A DNA stretch of 64,000 nt from Limnohabitans sp. Rim8 (lineage in GTDB: Bacteria > Pseudomonadota > Gammaproteobacteria > Burkholderiales > Burkholderiaceae_C). The position numbers were made by a program, and so were the translations under genes. Position 1 is the stretch's first letter. Each line of letters starts with the position of its first letter. Under the pieces are notes generated by a model. It was not told the DNA's origin. It saw only the letters and a list, made by a program, of their open reading frames with translations, and searched no databases. Where the stretch lies: assembly GCA_945897465.1 (NCBI GenBank), contig CAMDFK010000004.1, positions 100,294 to 164,293 on the forward strand, written 5' to 3'. Of this stretch, positions 49,051 through 61,775 are shown one piece after another.

Positions 49051-50769
49051 ATGAGCAGTTCGGCGCCGGATTTTTGGACCCAAATGAGCGACGGTTTTCA
49101 ACAAAACCTGACCAAAAGCTGGGCCCAAGCCATGCAGCATTTTCAGACCATGGACCTCGGCTGGCTCAAATCGGCCGTCGATCCTTCTGTCCCCAGCCTC
49201 AAATTCTCGCCTGAAAAGCTGCAAAGCCTGCAAAACCAGTATTTCAAAGACGCCTCTGAAATGTGGAATCAGGGCCTTCACAACAGCCTGCAAGTCAAGG
49301 ATCGGCGTTTTTCGGGTGAAGCTTGGTCAGCCAACCCGATGGCGGCTTTCAATGCTGCCACCTATTTGCTCAATGCCCGCACCCTGATGGGCCTGGCCGA
49401 GGCAGTCGATACCGATGAAAAAACCCGCAACCGTATCCGCTTTGCCGTTGAGCAGTGGGTGGCGGCTGCCGCCCCCAGCAATTTCTTGGCCTTCAATGCC
49501 GAGGCCCAGAAGAAAGCCATTGAAACCCAAGGTGAAAGCATCGCCAAGGGCATGCAGAACCTGATGCACGACATGCAGCAGGGCCATGTCTCGATGACCG
49601 ATGAGGGCCTGTTTGAAGTGGGCAAGAACGTGGCCACCACGGAGGGCGCGGTGGTTTTCGAGAACGAATTTTTCCAACTCATCGAATACAAGCCGCTGAC
49701 CGCCAAGGTTTATGAGAAGCCGTTCTTACTGGTGCCGCCTTGCATCAACAAGTTTTACATCCTGGATCTTCAGCCCGCAAATTCATTGATCCGCTACGCC
49801 GTGAGTCAAGGCCACCGCACCTTCGTGGTCAGCTGGCGCAACCCCGATGAGTCCATGGCGCAAAAAAGCTGGGACGACTACATCGAACACGCCGCCATCG
49901 AGGCCATCCACACTGTGCAGGCCATCACGGGCGCACCCAAGATCAACGCCCTGGGTTTTTGTGTGGGCGGGACCATTTTGTCAAACGCCTTGGCCGTGTT
50001 GGCGGCGCGTGGCGACAAGCCGGTGGCCAGCGCCACCTTCCTCACCACCCTGATCAACTTCACCGATACCGGCATTCTGGATGTGTTCATTGACGAGAAC
50101 TTCGTCAAGTTCCGTGAACAGCAAATGGGCCAAGGCGGCTTGCTCAAAGGTCAGGACTTGGCGTCCACTTTCAGCTTTTTGCGCCCCAACGACCTGGTCT
50201 GGAACTATGTGGTGGGCAACTACCTCAAGGGTGAGACACCGCCGCCGTTTGACCTGCTGTACTGGAACAGCGACTCGACCAACTTGCCCGGGCCTTTTTA
50301 CGCTTGGTATTTGCGCAACACCTACCTCGAAAACAACTTGGTCAAGCCCGGTAAGGTCACCGTGTGCGGCGAGGCGATTGACTTGGGCAAGGTCGACATG
50401 CCGGTCTACATCTACGGCTCGCGTGAAGACCACATCGTGCCGATTGGCGGGGCTTACGCCAGCACGCAAGTGCTGCCGGGCAAGAAGCGTTTTGTGATGG
50501 GGGCCTCAGGCCACATCGCGGGCGTGATCAACCCGCCTGCAGCCAAAAAACGCAGCCATTGGCTCAGTGAGGGCACAAAATTCCCGGCCGATGTGAATGA
50601 CTGGATTGCCAACGCCCAAGAGGTGCCCGGCAGCTGGTGGACCGACTGGTCTGACTGGCTCAAAGGCCATGCAGGCAAACAGATCACCGCACCCAAAACT
50701 TACGGCAAAGCCACCCAATTCAAAGTCATCGAGGCGGCCCCAGGTCGCTACGTCAAAGCCAAAGCCTGA
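49051..50769 (+). CDS. phaC: Class I poly(3-hydroxyalkanoate) synthase
   Basis: Polymerises (R)-3-hydroxybutyryl-CoA into PHB on the granule surface. The 572-residue protein has an N-terminal domain (about 1-190) and an alpha/beta hydrolase core with the lipase-like box GFCVGGT holding nucleophile Cys304, the KPFLLVPPCINKFYILDL and SWRNPDESM segments, and late Asp/His partners (SREDHIVP; GASGHIAGVINPP). ATG 49051 follows CAGGAG. Heads phaC-phaA-phaB, the Cupriavidus-type order. Confidence 0.96.
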   Translation: MSSSAPDFWTQMSDGFQQNLTKSWAQAMQHFQTMDLGWLKSAVDPSVPSLKFSPEKLQSLQNQYFKDASEMWNQGLHNSLQVKDRRFSGEAWSANPMAAFNAATYLLNARTLMGLAEAVDTDEKTRNRIRFAVEQWVAAAAPSNFLAFNAEAQKKAIETQGESIAKGMQNLMHDMQQGHVSMTDEGLFEVGKNVATTEGAVVFENEFFQLIEYKPLTAKVYEKPFLLVPPCINKFYILDLQPANSLIRYAVSQGHRTFVVSWRNPDESMAQKSWDDYIEHAAIEAIHTVQAITGAPKINALGFCVGGTILSNALAVLAARGDKPVASATFLTTLINFTDTGILDVFIDENFVKFREQQMGQGGLLKGQDLASTFSFLRPNDLVWNYVVGNYLKGETPPPFDLLYWNSDSTNLPGPFYAWYLRNTYLENNLVKPGKVTVCGEAIDLGKVDMPVYIYGSREDHIVPIGGAYASTQVLPGKKRFVMGASGHIAGVINPPAAKKRSHWLSEGTKFPADVNDWIANAQEVPGSWWTDWSDWLKGHAGKQITAPKTYGKATQFKVIEAAPGRYVKAKA

Positions 50770-50793
50770 TTCGTTTTTTTATTGGAGACAAAC

Positions 50794-51975
50794 ATGGAAG
50801 ACATCGTCATCGTTGCAGCAGCCCGCACCGCCGTGGGCAAGTTTGGTGGCTCGCTCGCCAAAACACCTGCCACCGAGCTGGGCAGCATCGTCATCAAAGG
50901 TTTGCTGGGGCGCAGTGGTTTGCCCGCTGACGCCATCGGTGAAGTCATCATGGGCCAGGTGCTGGCCGCAGGTGTGGGCCAAAACCCCGCCCGTCAAGCC
51001 ATGATGAAAGCCGGTGTGGCCAAGGAAACCCCGGCGCTCACCATCAACGCCGTGTGCGGCTCGGGCCTCAAGGCCGTGATGCTGGCCGCACAAGCTGTGG
51101 CCTGGGGCGACAGCGAAATCGTCATCGCGGGTGGTCAGGAAAACATGAGCGCCAGCCCCCATGTGTTGAACAGCAGCCGTGATGGCCAGCGCATGGGCGA
51201 CTGGAAAATGACCGACACCATGATCGTGGACGGTCTGTGGGACGTGTACAACCAGTACCATATGGGTATCACCGCTGAAAACGTGGCCAAGGCCCACGGC
51301 ATCACGCGCGAAATGCAAGACGCCTTGGCCGCTGGCAGCCAGCGCAAAGCTGCCGCTGCGCAAGATGCGGGCAAGTTCAAGGACGAAATCGTCGATGTGC
51401 TGATTCCTCAGCGCAAGGGCGATGCGCTGGTGTTCAACACCGACGAATTCATCAACAAGAAAACCAGCGAAGAAGTGCTGGCCGGTCTGCGCCCCGCCTT
51501 TGACAAGGCCGGCAGCGTGACCGCGGGCAACGCCTCGGGCATCAACGACGGTGCGGCCGCCGTGATGGTCATGTCAGCCAAGAAGGCCGCCGCCTTGGGC
51601 CTCAAGCCCCTGGCCCGCATTGCCGCTTTTGGCACCAGTGGCCTGGACCCGGCCACCATGGGCATGGGCCCCGTGCCTGCCTCGCAAAAGGCACTGGCCC
51701 GCGCCGGCTGGAAAGCCCAAGACGTGGACCTGTTCGAACTCAACGAAGCCTTTGCCGCACAAGCCTGCGCCGTGAACCAGGCGCTCGACATCGATCCGGC
51801 CAAGGTCAACGTCAACGGTGGCGCGATCGCGATTGGCCACCCCATCGGCGCGTCCGGTTGCCGCATTTTGGTGACCCTGCTGCACGAAATGCAGCGCACT
51901 CAAGCCAACAAAGGCTTGGCCGCGCTGTGCATTGGCGGCGGCATGGGCGTGTCGCTGGCCATCGAACGCGTCTGA
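50794..51975 (+). CDS. phaA: Acetyl-CoA acetyltransferase (beta-ketothiolase)
   Basis: Condenses two acetyl-CoA to acetoacetyl-CoA for PHB. The 393-residue thiolase has the acylated Cys88 in INAVCGSGLKAV, GGQENMS, the NASGINDGAAAV loop, His in GGAIAIGHPIGASG and the second Cys in ALCIGGGMG. ATG 50794 gives the family start EDIVIVAAARTAVGKFGG. Located 24 bases after phaC. Confidence 0.96.
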   Translation: MEDIVIVAAARTAVGKFGGSLAKTPATELGSIVIKGLLGRSGLPADAIGEVIMGQVLAAGVGQNPARQAMMKAGVAKETPALTINAVCGSGLKAVMLAAQAVAWGDSEIVIAGGQENMSASPHVLNSSRDGQRMGDWKMTDTMIVDGLWDVYNQYHMGITAENVAKAHGITREMQDALAAGSQRKAAAAQDAGKFKDEIVDVLIPQRKGDALVFNTDEFINKKTSEEVLAGLRPAFDKAGSVTAGNASGINDGAAAVMVMSAKKAAALGLKPLARIAAFGTSGLDPATMGMGPVPASQKALARAGWKAQDVDLFELNEAFAAQACAVNQALDIDPAKVNVNGGAIAIGHPIGASGCRILVTLLHEMQRTQANKGLAALCIGGGMGVSLAIERV

Positions 51976-52022
51976 TTTCAAGTTCCCGTTCATTTCAACC
52001 ACTCATAAAAATGGAGACCAAC

Positions 52023-52760
52023 ATGAGTCAAAAAGTAGCTTACGTCACAGGTGGCATGGGCGGCATCGGTACCGCCATCTGCCAGCGCTTACACAAAGAC
52101 GGTTTCAAGGTGATTGCTGGCTGTGGCCCAACACGTGATTTCACCAAGTGGCTCGATGAGCAAAAAGCCCTGGGCTACACGTTCTACGCCTCGGTGGGCA
52201 ACGTGGGTGATTGGGATTCCACCGTCGCCGCTTTCACCAAAGCCAAGGAAGAACACGGCGTCATTGATGTGTTGGTGAACAATGCGGGCATCACCAAGGA
52301 CCGTGTGTTCTTGAAAATGACGCGCGAAGACTGGGATGCGGTGATCGATACCAATCTGAACTCCATGTTCAACGTGACCAAACAGGTCGTGCCCGACATG
52401 GTGGAAAAAGGCTGGGGCCGGATCATTCAGATCTCTTCGGTGAACGGCAACAAAGGTCAAGCGGGCCAAACCAACTACTCCGCTGCCAAAGCGGGCATGC
52501 ACGGCTTTTCGATGGCCTTGGCCCAAGAAATGGCCACCAAAGGCGTGACTGTGAACACGGTCAGCCCAGGCTACATCGGCACCGACATGGTCAACGCCAT
52601 TCGCCCAGATATCCTTGAAAAAATCGTGGCCACCGTGCCCGTCAAACGCTTGGGCAAGCCCAGCGAAATCGCCTCCATCGTGTCGTGGTTGGCCAGCGAA
52701 GAGGGCGGTTACGCCACCGGTGCTGACTTCTCGGTCAACGGTGGTTTGCACATGGGTTGA
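52023..52760 (+). CDS. phaB: Acetoacetyl-CoA reductase
   Basis: NADPH-dependent reduction of acetoacetyl-CoA to (R)-3-hydroxybutyryl-CoA. The 245-residue SDR has the TGGMGGIG cofactor motif (9-16), NNAG, catalytic Ser in ISSVNGNKGQAGQ with Tyr and Lys in NYSAAKAG, and GYIGTDMV, as in PhaB. Last gene of the PHA operon; a strong terminator follows. No phaR gene is adjacent. Confidence 0.96.
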   Translation: MSQKVAYVTGGMGGIGTAICQRLHKDGFKVIAGCGPTRDFTKWLDEQKALGYTFYASVGNVGDWDSTVAAFTKAKEEHGVIDVLVNNAGITKDRVFLKMTREDWDAVIDTNLNSMFNVTKQVVPDMVEKGWGRIIQISSVNGNKGQAGQTNYSAAKAGMHGFSMALAQEMATKGVTVNTVSPGYIGTDMVNAIRPDILEKIVATVPVKRLGKPSEIASIVSWLASEEGGYATGADFSVNGGLHMG

Positions 52761-52778
52761 TGCGCAAGCAGTCCCCAC

Positions 52779-52806
52779 AAAAAAGCCCGCCTCGGCGGGT
52801 TTTTTT
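52779..52806 (+). terminator. Rho-independent terminator after phaB
   Basis: A-run, then CCCGCC-TC-GGCGGG and seven T bases, 18 bases after the phaB stop. The symmetric A/T flanks allow it to act on the convergent stomatin gene too. Confidence 0.93.
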
Positions 52807-52823
52807 GCGTCTGCAGGTCCGCT

Positions 52824-53741
52824 TTAACCCGCTTGCTTGCCCGTACTCACCATCTGCATGGCCGAAGCGATCAGGCCCGAGACTTCGGTCATGTTACCCG
52901 GCACGATCAGCGTGGTCTTGGCGTCTTGTGCCACCTTGGCATAGGCCTGCACCGCTTGCTCGGCCACCTTGAGCTGCACGGCTTGCTCGCCCCCGGGCTG
53001 GCGGATGGCGGTGGCAATCCGCTCAATGGCTTGGGCCGTGGCATTGGCCATTTCGGTGATGGCGGCGGCGTCGCCTTGGGCCTTGTTGATGGCGGCTTGC
53101 TTTTCGCCTTCTGATCGGGCAATGAAGGCTTCGCGCTCGCCCGTGGCGATGTTGATCTGCTCCTGACGGCGGCCTTCCGAAGCCGCGATCAGCGCACGCT
53201 TTTCACGCTCGGCCGTGATTTGTGACTGCATGGCCAGCAAAATTTCTTTGGGTGGCGTCAGGTCCTTGATCTCGTAGCGCAGCACCTTCACGCCCCAGTT
53301 GAGCGCTGCTTCGTCAATCGCGTGGACCACTTGCGCGTTGATGATGTCGCGCTCTTCAAAGGTCTTGTCCAACTCCAGCTTGCCGATCACGCTGCGCAAG
53401 CTGGTTTGTGCCAGTTGAGTCACGGCCACGATGTAGTTGGAAGAGCCATAGCTGGCCAGCTTGGGGTCGGTGACTTGAAAGTACAAAATGCCGTCGACCT
53501 GCAGCTGCGTGTTGTCGCGGGTGATGCAAATCTGGCTGGGCACATCGAGCGGGATTTCTTTCAGACTGTGCTTTTGGATCACGTTGTCCACAAAGGGCAC
53601 CACAAAGTTCAGACCCGGGGCCAGGCTGGCGTGGAATTTGCCCAGCCTTTCCACCACCCAGGCTTCTTGTTGGGGCACAACCTTGACGGTCTTGACAATG
53701 AACAAGACCGCGATGATCACGAGAACGGCAGCGATTTCCAT
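52824..53741 (-). CDS. SPFH/stomatin-like membrane protease regulator (QmcA-type)
   Basis: A 305-residue protein with an N-terminal membrane helix (about 3-17, AAVLVIIAVLFIVKT), the SPFH/band 7 domain (VPQQEAWVVERLGKFH to about 200), an Ala/Glu/Gln-rich coiled coil (QAAINKAQGDAAAITEMANATAQ) and a C-terminal PGNMTEVSGL segment. Such proteins form large ring assemblies in membrane microdomains and often regulate FtsH-like proteases. Forms an operon with the NfeD gene 36 bases upstream, the classic pairing. Confidence 0.92.
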   Translation of the reverse strand: MEIAAVLVIIAVLFIVKTVKVVPQQEAWVVERLGKFHASLAPGLNFVVPFVDNVIQKHSLKEIPLDVPSQICITRDNTQLQVDGILYFQVTDPKLASYGSSNYIVAVTQLAQTSLRSVIGKLELDKTFEERDIINAQVVHAIDEAALNWGVKVLRYEIKDLTPPKEILLAMQSQITAEREKRALIAASEGRRQEQINIATGEREAFIARSEGEKQAAINKAQGDAAAITEMANATAQAIERIATAIRQPGGEQAVQLKVAEQAVQAYAKVAQDAKTTLIVPGNMTEVSGLIASAMQMVSTGKQAG

Positions 53742-53777
53742 GGTTTTTCTCCCTTTTCGGTGTTGTGAGCAGTGTGC

Positions 53778-54197
53778 TCAGATTTTCTCAAGGACCAGGC
53801 GGTTGCCCGCCATAGCCTGAATTCGGTAAACGCCCGGATCGGCGGTTTGGCCAGGGGCCAGCACCGCAGTCCAGGCTGCACCCCGGTGTTTGACTTGTGC
53901 GGTGCCCTGCGCATCCCAGGCATCGACCTGCACCGTGGCACCCAGGTCCAGGTGCTGGTCTTGGGCTTCTTGGGGTGTGGTGGTTTGGCGCTTGCGCCAC
54001 TGGCCCAGCAGCACAGCCCCCAAACCGCCCACTACCGCTGCGGCAACCAATTGGGTGTTCAGGCCATGGCCCGCCATGGCCACCAAGGCGGCAGCCACGG
54101 CCCCCAGGCTCAGCATCAACAGATAAAAAGTGCCGGTCAACAACTCCAGGGCCACCAAGACACCGGCCAAAACCCACCACATCGTTGCATCAGCCAT
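53778..54197 (-). CDS. NfeD-family membrane protein
   Basis: A 139-residue short NfeD protein: two to three membrane helices (about 5-75, MWWVLAGVLVALELLTGTFYLLML, AVAAALVAMAG, AAAVVGGLGAVLL) and a C-terminal OB-fold domain (LGATVQVDAWDAQGTAQVKHRGAAWTAV). NfeD proteins work as partners of stomatins in membrane quality control. The ClpP-like protease domain of long NfeD forms is absent. Confidence 0.9.
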   Translation of the reverse strand: MADATMWWVLAGVLVALELLTGTFYLLMLSLGAVAAALVAMAGHGLNTQLVAAAVVGGLGAVLLGQWRKRQTTTPQEAQDQHLDLGATVQVDAWDAQGTAQVKHRGAAWTAVLAPGQTADPGVYRIQAMAGNRLVLEKI

Positions 54198-54322
54198 CGC
54201 GATTTCTCCTTGCTCCTGTTCACATTGTGATGCTCAAGAACTGCGTTCATTAAACGCCTTGTTTAAATGAGGCGTAAGAGTTTGTTTTCAATGCCGCACC
54301 CAGGCAAGGATAATCAGCCCCC

Positions 54323-55324
54323 ATGCATTTCCTCGAACCCCAACGCTGGCGCTTGTCCGTCGCGCCCATGATGGACTGGACCGACCGGCACTGCCGGTTT
54401 TTCCACCGCCTGCTGACCCGCCACACCTTGCTCTACACCGAGATGGTGACCACCGGTGCCTTGCGCCACGGCAGTGTGCAGCGGCACCTGCGCTTCAACG
54501 CCGAAGAGCACCCGGTGGCCCTGCAATTGGGCGGCAGCGACGCGGCCGATCTGGCGCACGCCGCCAAGTTGGGGCAGGAGTGGGGCTACGACGAGATCAA
54601 CCTCAATTGTGGCTGCCCCTCAGACCGGGTGCAGCGCGGCGCGTTTGGCGCCTGTCTGATGAACGAGCCGCGCACCGTGGCCGACGGTGTGAAAGCCATG
54701 CTCGATGTGGTGGATGTGCCGGTGACGGTGAAGCACCGCATCGGCATTGACCGCATCGAGAGCTACGACTTTGTGCGCGACTTTGTAGGCACGGTGAGCG
54801 AAGCGGGGTGTAAGGTTTTCATCGTGCACGCCCGCAATGCCTGGCTCGATGGCCTGTCTCCAAAAGAAAACCGCGAGATCCCGCCGCTGCGCTATGAGCT
54901 GGCCTACCAGCTCAAAAAAGACTTTCCGGGGCTGCTCATTGCCGTGAACGGCGGCATCAAGACCAACGAAGAGATCGCGCAGCATCTGCAGCATGCCGAC
55001 GGCGTGATGATTGGCCGCGAGGCGTACTACAACCCTTGGCTCTTGGGCAGCTGGGACGCTGCGTTTTATGGCGATGCCCACGAGGTGCCCAGTCGCGAGG
55101 CGGTGGAAGAGGCCATGGTGGCCTACATGGAGCGTGCCTTTGCCGAAGACGGCTGCCCTTGGTACGCGATTGCCCGCCACATGCTGGGCCTCTACCACGG
55201 GCAACGCGGCGGACGTTTGTGGCGTCAGGTCTGGAGCGACCACAAGCTCAAGCCCTTGCCGCCGCGTGAGGTCTGGCAACTTGCCCGTGCGGCGTTGGCG
55301 CGGGGCGCGGTGGTCACCGACTGA
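54323..55324 (+). CDS. dusA: tRNA-dihydrouridine(20/20a) synthase DusA
   Basis: FMN enzyme that reduces uridine in the D-loop of tRNA. The 333-residue protein shows SVAPMMDWTDRHCRFFHR, LQLGGSDAADLAHAAKL, the catalytic Cys98 in NLNCGCPSDRVQRGAFGACLM, HARNAWLDGLSPKENREIPPL (typical of the DusA subgroup) and NGGIKTNEE. ATG 54323 is the family start. Stands alone, divergent from nfeD and convergent with the GntR gene. Confidence 0.96.
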   Translation: MHFLEPQRWRLSVAPMMDWTDRHCRFFHRLLTRHTLLYTEMVTTGALRHGSVQRHLRFNAEEHPVALQLGGSDAADLAHAAKLGQEWGYDEINLNCGCPSDRVQRGAFGACLMNEPRTVADGVKAMLDVVDVPVTVKHRIGIDRIESYDFVRDFVGTVSEAGCKVFIVHARNAWLDGLSPKENREIPPLRYELAYQLKKDFPGLLIAVNGGIKTNEEIAQHLQHADGVMIGREAYYNPWLLGSWDAAFYGDAHEVPSREAVEEAMVAYMERAFAEDGCPWYAIARHMLGLYHGQRGGRLWRQVWSDHKLKPLPPREVWQLARAALARGAVVTD

Positions 55325-55339
55325 CCACCGCCGGCGGAT

Positions 55340-55975
55340 TTACTGCGCCGCCTGCAAGCCGTTTGTGAAATGCGCCGACATGTGCTCAGCCGCTTGCTCG
55401 GGCTGACGTGCGGTCAAAGCTTGAACGATGGCGCGGTGCTCGGCCAGGGATTGCTCAATGCGGCCCTCTTTGAACAGTGAGCTGTGGCGGTTGAGCTTCA
55501 TCACCTTGCGCAGGTCGGCCACCATCTGGTCGCGCCAGCGGTTGTCGGCCAATTCCAGCAGCAGCATGTGAAAGGCTTCGTTGATCTCGAAGAAGCGGTC
55601 GCGGTCGTGAGTCGCTTTTTCCAGGTTCGCGTGCAAAGCGCTGATTTGCGCCATTTGCTCAGCGCTGGCGTTTTGCGCCACCACGCGTGCCGCATCCGAC
55701 TCCAGCAGGGCCAGCAGGTGGTACACATCGCGCAGGTCTTTCTCGCTGACCTCGGTCACATAAGCGCCCCGACGCACCTTCATGGTCACCAGGCCTTCGG
55801 CCGCCAGCACCTTCAGCGCTTCGCGCAAAGGCGTGCGGCTGATGCCCAGCGCCTCGGCGATGCGCAACTCGTCAATCCAGCTGCCGGGCTCCAGTTCATG
55901 CGCAAAGATGCGCTGACGCAACAGTTCGGCAACTTCTTCGTACAGGGCGCGGGGGGCGAGGGACAGGGCGGACAT
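55340..55975 (-). CDS. GntR-family regulator with FCD domain
   Basis: A 211-residue regulator: winged helix-turn-helix (about 5-75: IFAHELEPGSWIDELRIAEALGISRTPLREALKVL) and FCD domain (about 80-205) with the helix pattern FEINEAFHMLLLE, HRAIVQAL and HMSAHFTNGL providing His ligands. ATG 55975 is chosen over the upstream frame. It is divergent from the methylmalonyl-CoA mutase gene across about 190 A+T-richer bases, so it is the likely regulator of the propionyl/methylmalonyl-CoA operon (inference). Confidence 0.9.
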   Translation of the reverse strand: MSALSLAPRALYEEVAELLRQRIFAHELEPGSWIDELRIAEALGISRTPLREALKVLAAEGLVTMKVRRGAYVTEVSEKDLRDVYHLLALLESDAARVVAQNASAEQMAQISALHANLEKATHDRDRFFEINEAFHMLLLELADNRWRDQMVADLRKVMKLNRHSSLFKEGRIEQSLAEHRAIVQALTARQPEQAAEHMSAHFTNGLQAAQ

Positions 55976-56161
55976 GGGCTGTTTTAGGCGGGATTCTGTT
56001 CGGGCGAGGCCCAAGGTATTTCAGGCGTTTCAGATGCTGAATTGTAAGACGGTTAAAATATTCTGCATCAATAATTATGAATCACGGTACTTGTCAGCCG
56101 ATAGGCAACCCGAGAATGCCAAAATCCGGCTCAGCCATTTTTGTCCCGAAAGCACAGCGCC

Positions 56162-58339
<2,178 letters not shown>

Positions 58340-58360
58340 ACTTGTGAAAACTCGGATTGA

Positions 58361-58380
58361 TAGATATCATTTGATATCTA
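58361..58380. promoter_or_regulatory. Perfect palindrome, probable VapB operator
   Basis: TAGATATCA-TT-TGATATCTA, a perfect nine-base inverted repeat with a two-base centre, placed 16 bases before vapB and 21 bases after the mutase stop. Operators of this kind are typical for antitoxin or toxin-antitoxin autoregulation. Confidence 0.8.
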
Positions 58381-58396
58381 TTAATTGGGGATCATC

Positions 58397-58654
58397 ATGA
58401 ACGCACTCACAGACACCGCCAAAATCTTCACAACAGGCCGCAGCCAAGCCGTGCGCTTGCCCAAAGCCTACCGCTTCGACACCAACGAGGTGTTCATTGA
58501 GAAGGTGGGCAACACTGTCATCCTTCGGCCAAAGCGAAACAAGGACGAGTGGTGGGCAAATGTGCAGAAAGCGCTGGCGCAATTTGAAGGTTTTCCCGAA
58601 GAAATTGAGCGCGAGCGTGGCCTCTTGCCTGACGACATCGAAAGCATGGACTGA
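58397..58654 (+). CDS. vapB: VapB-type antitoxin (AbrB/SpoVT-like)
   Basis: An 85-residue protein with the swapped-hairpin AbrB fold motif IFTTGRSQAVRLPKAYRF (about 9-26) and EVFIEKVGNTVILRPK, followed by an acidic toxin-binding tail (FPEEIERERGLLPDDIESMD). It neutralises VapC and should repress its own operon by binding the palindrome before it. ATG 58397 follows GGGG; the frame also opens at 58385. Its stop overlaps the vapC start by one base (TGATG). Confidence 0.9.
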   Translation: MNALTDTAKIFTTGRSQAVRLPKAYRFDTNEVFIEKVGNTVILRPKRNKDEWWANVQKALAQFEGFPEEIERERGLLPDDIESMD

Positions 58655-59076
58655 TGTCACCGTCCTTGTATCTGTTGGACTCCAACATCATCATTTATGC
58701 GCAGCGTGGCAACGCGAATGTGCTCAAGCGCATGCAAAAAGTGGGTCGGGATCAAATCATCTTGTCCTCTGTGGTTGTGGCTGAGTTGGCATTTGGCGTT
58801 GAGAAAAGCCTGAACAAAGAGCAGAACAGGAAAGCGCTGCACAATTTGCTGAGTTCATTCCAGGTTCAAGGTTGGGACGAGTCCGCCGCCTGGATCTACG
58901 CCTCGCACTACCACCGACTTCGCGCAGCAGGAACACCCATCGGTATTCATGATTTGCAAATTGGCTGTCACGCTTTGGCTTTGGACGCGGTTTGTGTGAC
59001 CAACAACACGCGGGAGTTTGAGCGGATTGAGGGCTTGAAGTTGGAAAACTGGGTTCAACCAGTCACTGCTGCATGA
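58654..59076 (+). CDS. vapC: VapC-type toxin, PIN-domain ribonuclease
   Basis: A 140-residue RNase. PIN-domain acidic residues are visible in [15 protein letters not shown] (Asp8), [12 protein letters not shown] (Glu) and the late [29 protein letters not shown] (Asp and following). FitB/VapC family members cleave tRNAs or rRNA. The stop overlaps the meaB start as ATGA, so meaB translation could be coupled to the toxin. Base composition looks richer in A+T than the neighbouring propionate genes, in keeping with transfer. Confidence 0.92.
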   Translation: MSPSLYLLDSNIIIYAQRGNANVLKRMQKVGRDQIILSSVVVAELAFGVEKSLNKEQNRKALHNLLSSFQVQGWDESAAWIYASHYHRLRAAGTPIGIHDLQIGCHALALDAVCVTNNTREFERIEGLKLENWVQPVTAA

Positions 59077-60101
59077 CACCTCATGAATTGCTCCAAGGCC
59101 TCCTGCAGGGCAACGCTGCCGGGCAGCGCCGCGCCATGGCCAAAGCCATCACGCTGCTCGAATCCACGCGTGCGGACCACCGTGCGCTGGCCGACGAGTT
59201 GCTCGCGGCCATGTTGCCGCACACCGGTCAATCTTTCCGCTTGGGCATCAGCGGGGTGCCGGGCGTGGGCAAGTCCACCTTCATCGAAGCGCTGGGCCTT
59301 TACCTCATCGGTCAAGGTCACCGCGTGGCGGTGTTGGCCGTGGACCCGTCCAGCACCGTGTCGGGCGGTTCCATCCTGGGCGACAAGACCCGCATGGAGT
59401 TGCTCAGCGTGCATGAACGCGCCTATATCCGCCCTAGCCCCAGCAGTGGCACTTTGGGCGGTGTGGCCGAAAAAACCCGCGAATCCATGTTGGTCTGCGA
59501 AGCCGCAGGCTACGACGTGGTGATCGTCGAGACGGTGGGTGTGGGCCAAAGTGAAACCGCCGTGGCCAACATGACCGACATGTTTGTGCTGATGCAGCTG
59601 CCCAATGCGGGCGACGATTTGCAGGCCATCAAAAAAGGCGTGATGGAGATCGCCGATTTGGTGGTCATCAACAAGGCCGATATCGATGCCATCGCCGCCA
59701 CCCGCGCCGAGTTGCAGATCACCAGCGCCTTGCAGCTGCTGGGCATGCACGGCGGCTCGGGCCATGCGCACGCCGACACCAGCCAGTGGCACCCCAAGGT
59801 GGTGCAGCTCAGCGCTTTGCTGGGCCAGGGCGTGGACGGTTTTTGGTCGGCGGTCAGCGAGTTCACAAGCCTTCAAACAGCCAATGGCCGCTTGGCGCTG
59901 CGCCGCCAACAACAAGCTCTGTCGTGGATGTGGGAGCGCATCGACGCCGGGCTCAAACACCATTTTCGGGCGCAACCGCGTGTGCAAACGCTGCTGCCCC
60001 AACTCAGCCAACAAGTCGCGGCGGGCCAACTCGCCGCGTCCACAGCGGCCCGTCAACTGCTCAGTGCTTACCAAGCGCAAAGCGAAAACCCATATTCCTG
60101 A
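59073..60101 (+). CDS. meaB: Methylmalonyl-CoA mutase-associated GTPase MeaB
   Basis: G3E-family GTPase that gates cobalamin loading and protects the mutase. The 342-residue protein has the P-loop [15 protein letters not shown], switch [39 protein letters not shown] and the guanine motif NKAD. Usually it follows the mutase directly; here vapBC intervenes and its ATG overlaps the vapC stop. Same strand as pccB, 18 bases further on. Confidence 0.95.
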   Translation: MTPHELLQGLLQGNAAGQRRAMAKAITLLESTRADHRALADELLAAMLPHTGQSFRLGISGVPGVGKSTFIEALGLYLIGQGHRVAVLAVDPSSTVSGGSILGDKTRMELLSVHERAYIRPSPSSGTLGGVAEKTRESMLVCEAAGYDVVIVETVGVGQSETAVANMTDMFVLMQLPNAGDDLQAIKKGVMEIADLVVINKADIDAIAATRAELQITSALQLLGMHGGSGHAHADTSQWHPKVVQLSALLGQGVDGFWSAVSEFTSLQTANGRLALRRQQQALSWMWERIDAGLKHHFRAQPRVQTLLPQLSQQVAAGQLAASTAARQLLSAYQAQSENPYS

Positions 60102-60119
60102 AGAAAAGAGAGAAACACC

Positions 60120-61652
<1,533 letters not shown>

Positions 61653-61672
61653 AGACACCCATGTCGCTATCA

Positions 61673-61740
61673 CGTCATTGCGAGCAAAGCGAAGCAATCC
61701 ATGTCTGGATCGCCACGTCGCTTCGCTCCTCGCGATGACG
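61673..61740. repeat. Dispersed palindromic repeat element
   Basis: A 68-base imperfect inverted repeat. Outer arms CGTCATTGCGAG and CTCGCGATGACG pair with one G-U; AGCGAAGC faces GTCGCTTCGCT; ATCCA-TGTC-TGGAT closes the hairpin. The same element, with the peptide-like translation RHCEQSEAI, is a well-known dispersed repeat in many bacterial genomes. Only one copy was noticed in this window. It fills most of the 123-base pccB-pccA gap. Confidence 0.85.
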
Positions 61741-61775
61741 GTTGTTGAATAACAGCACCAGCTGGAGAGATTGAA

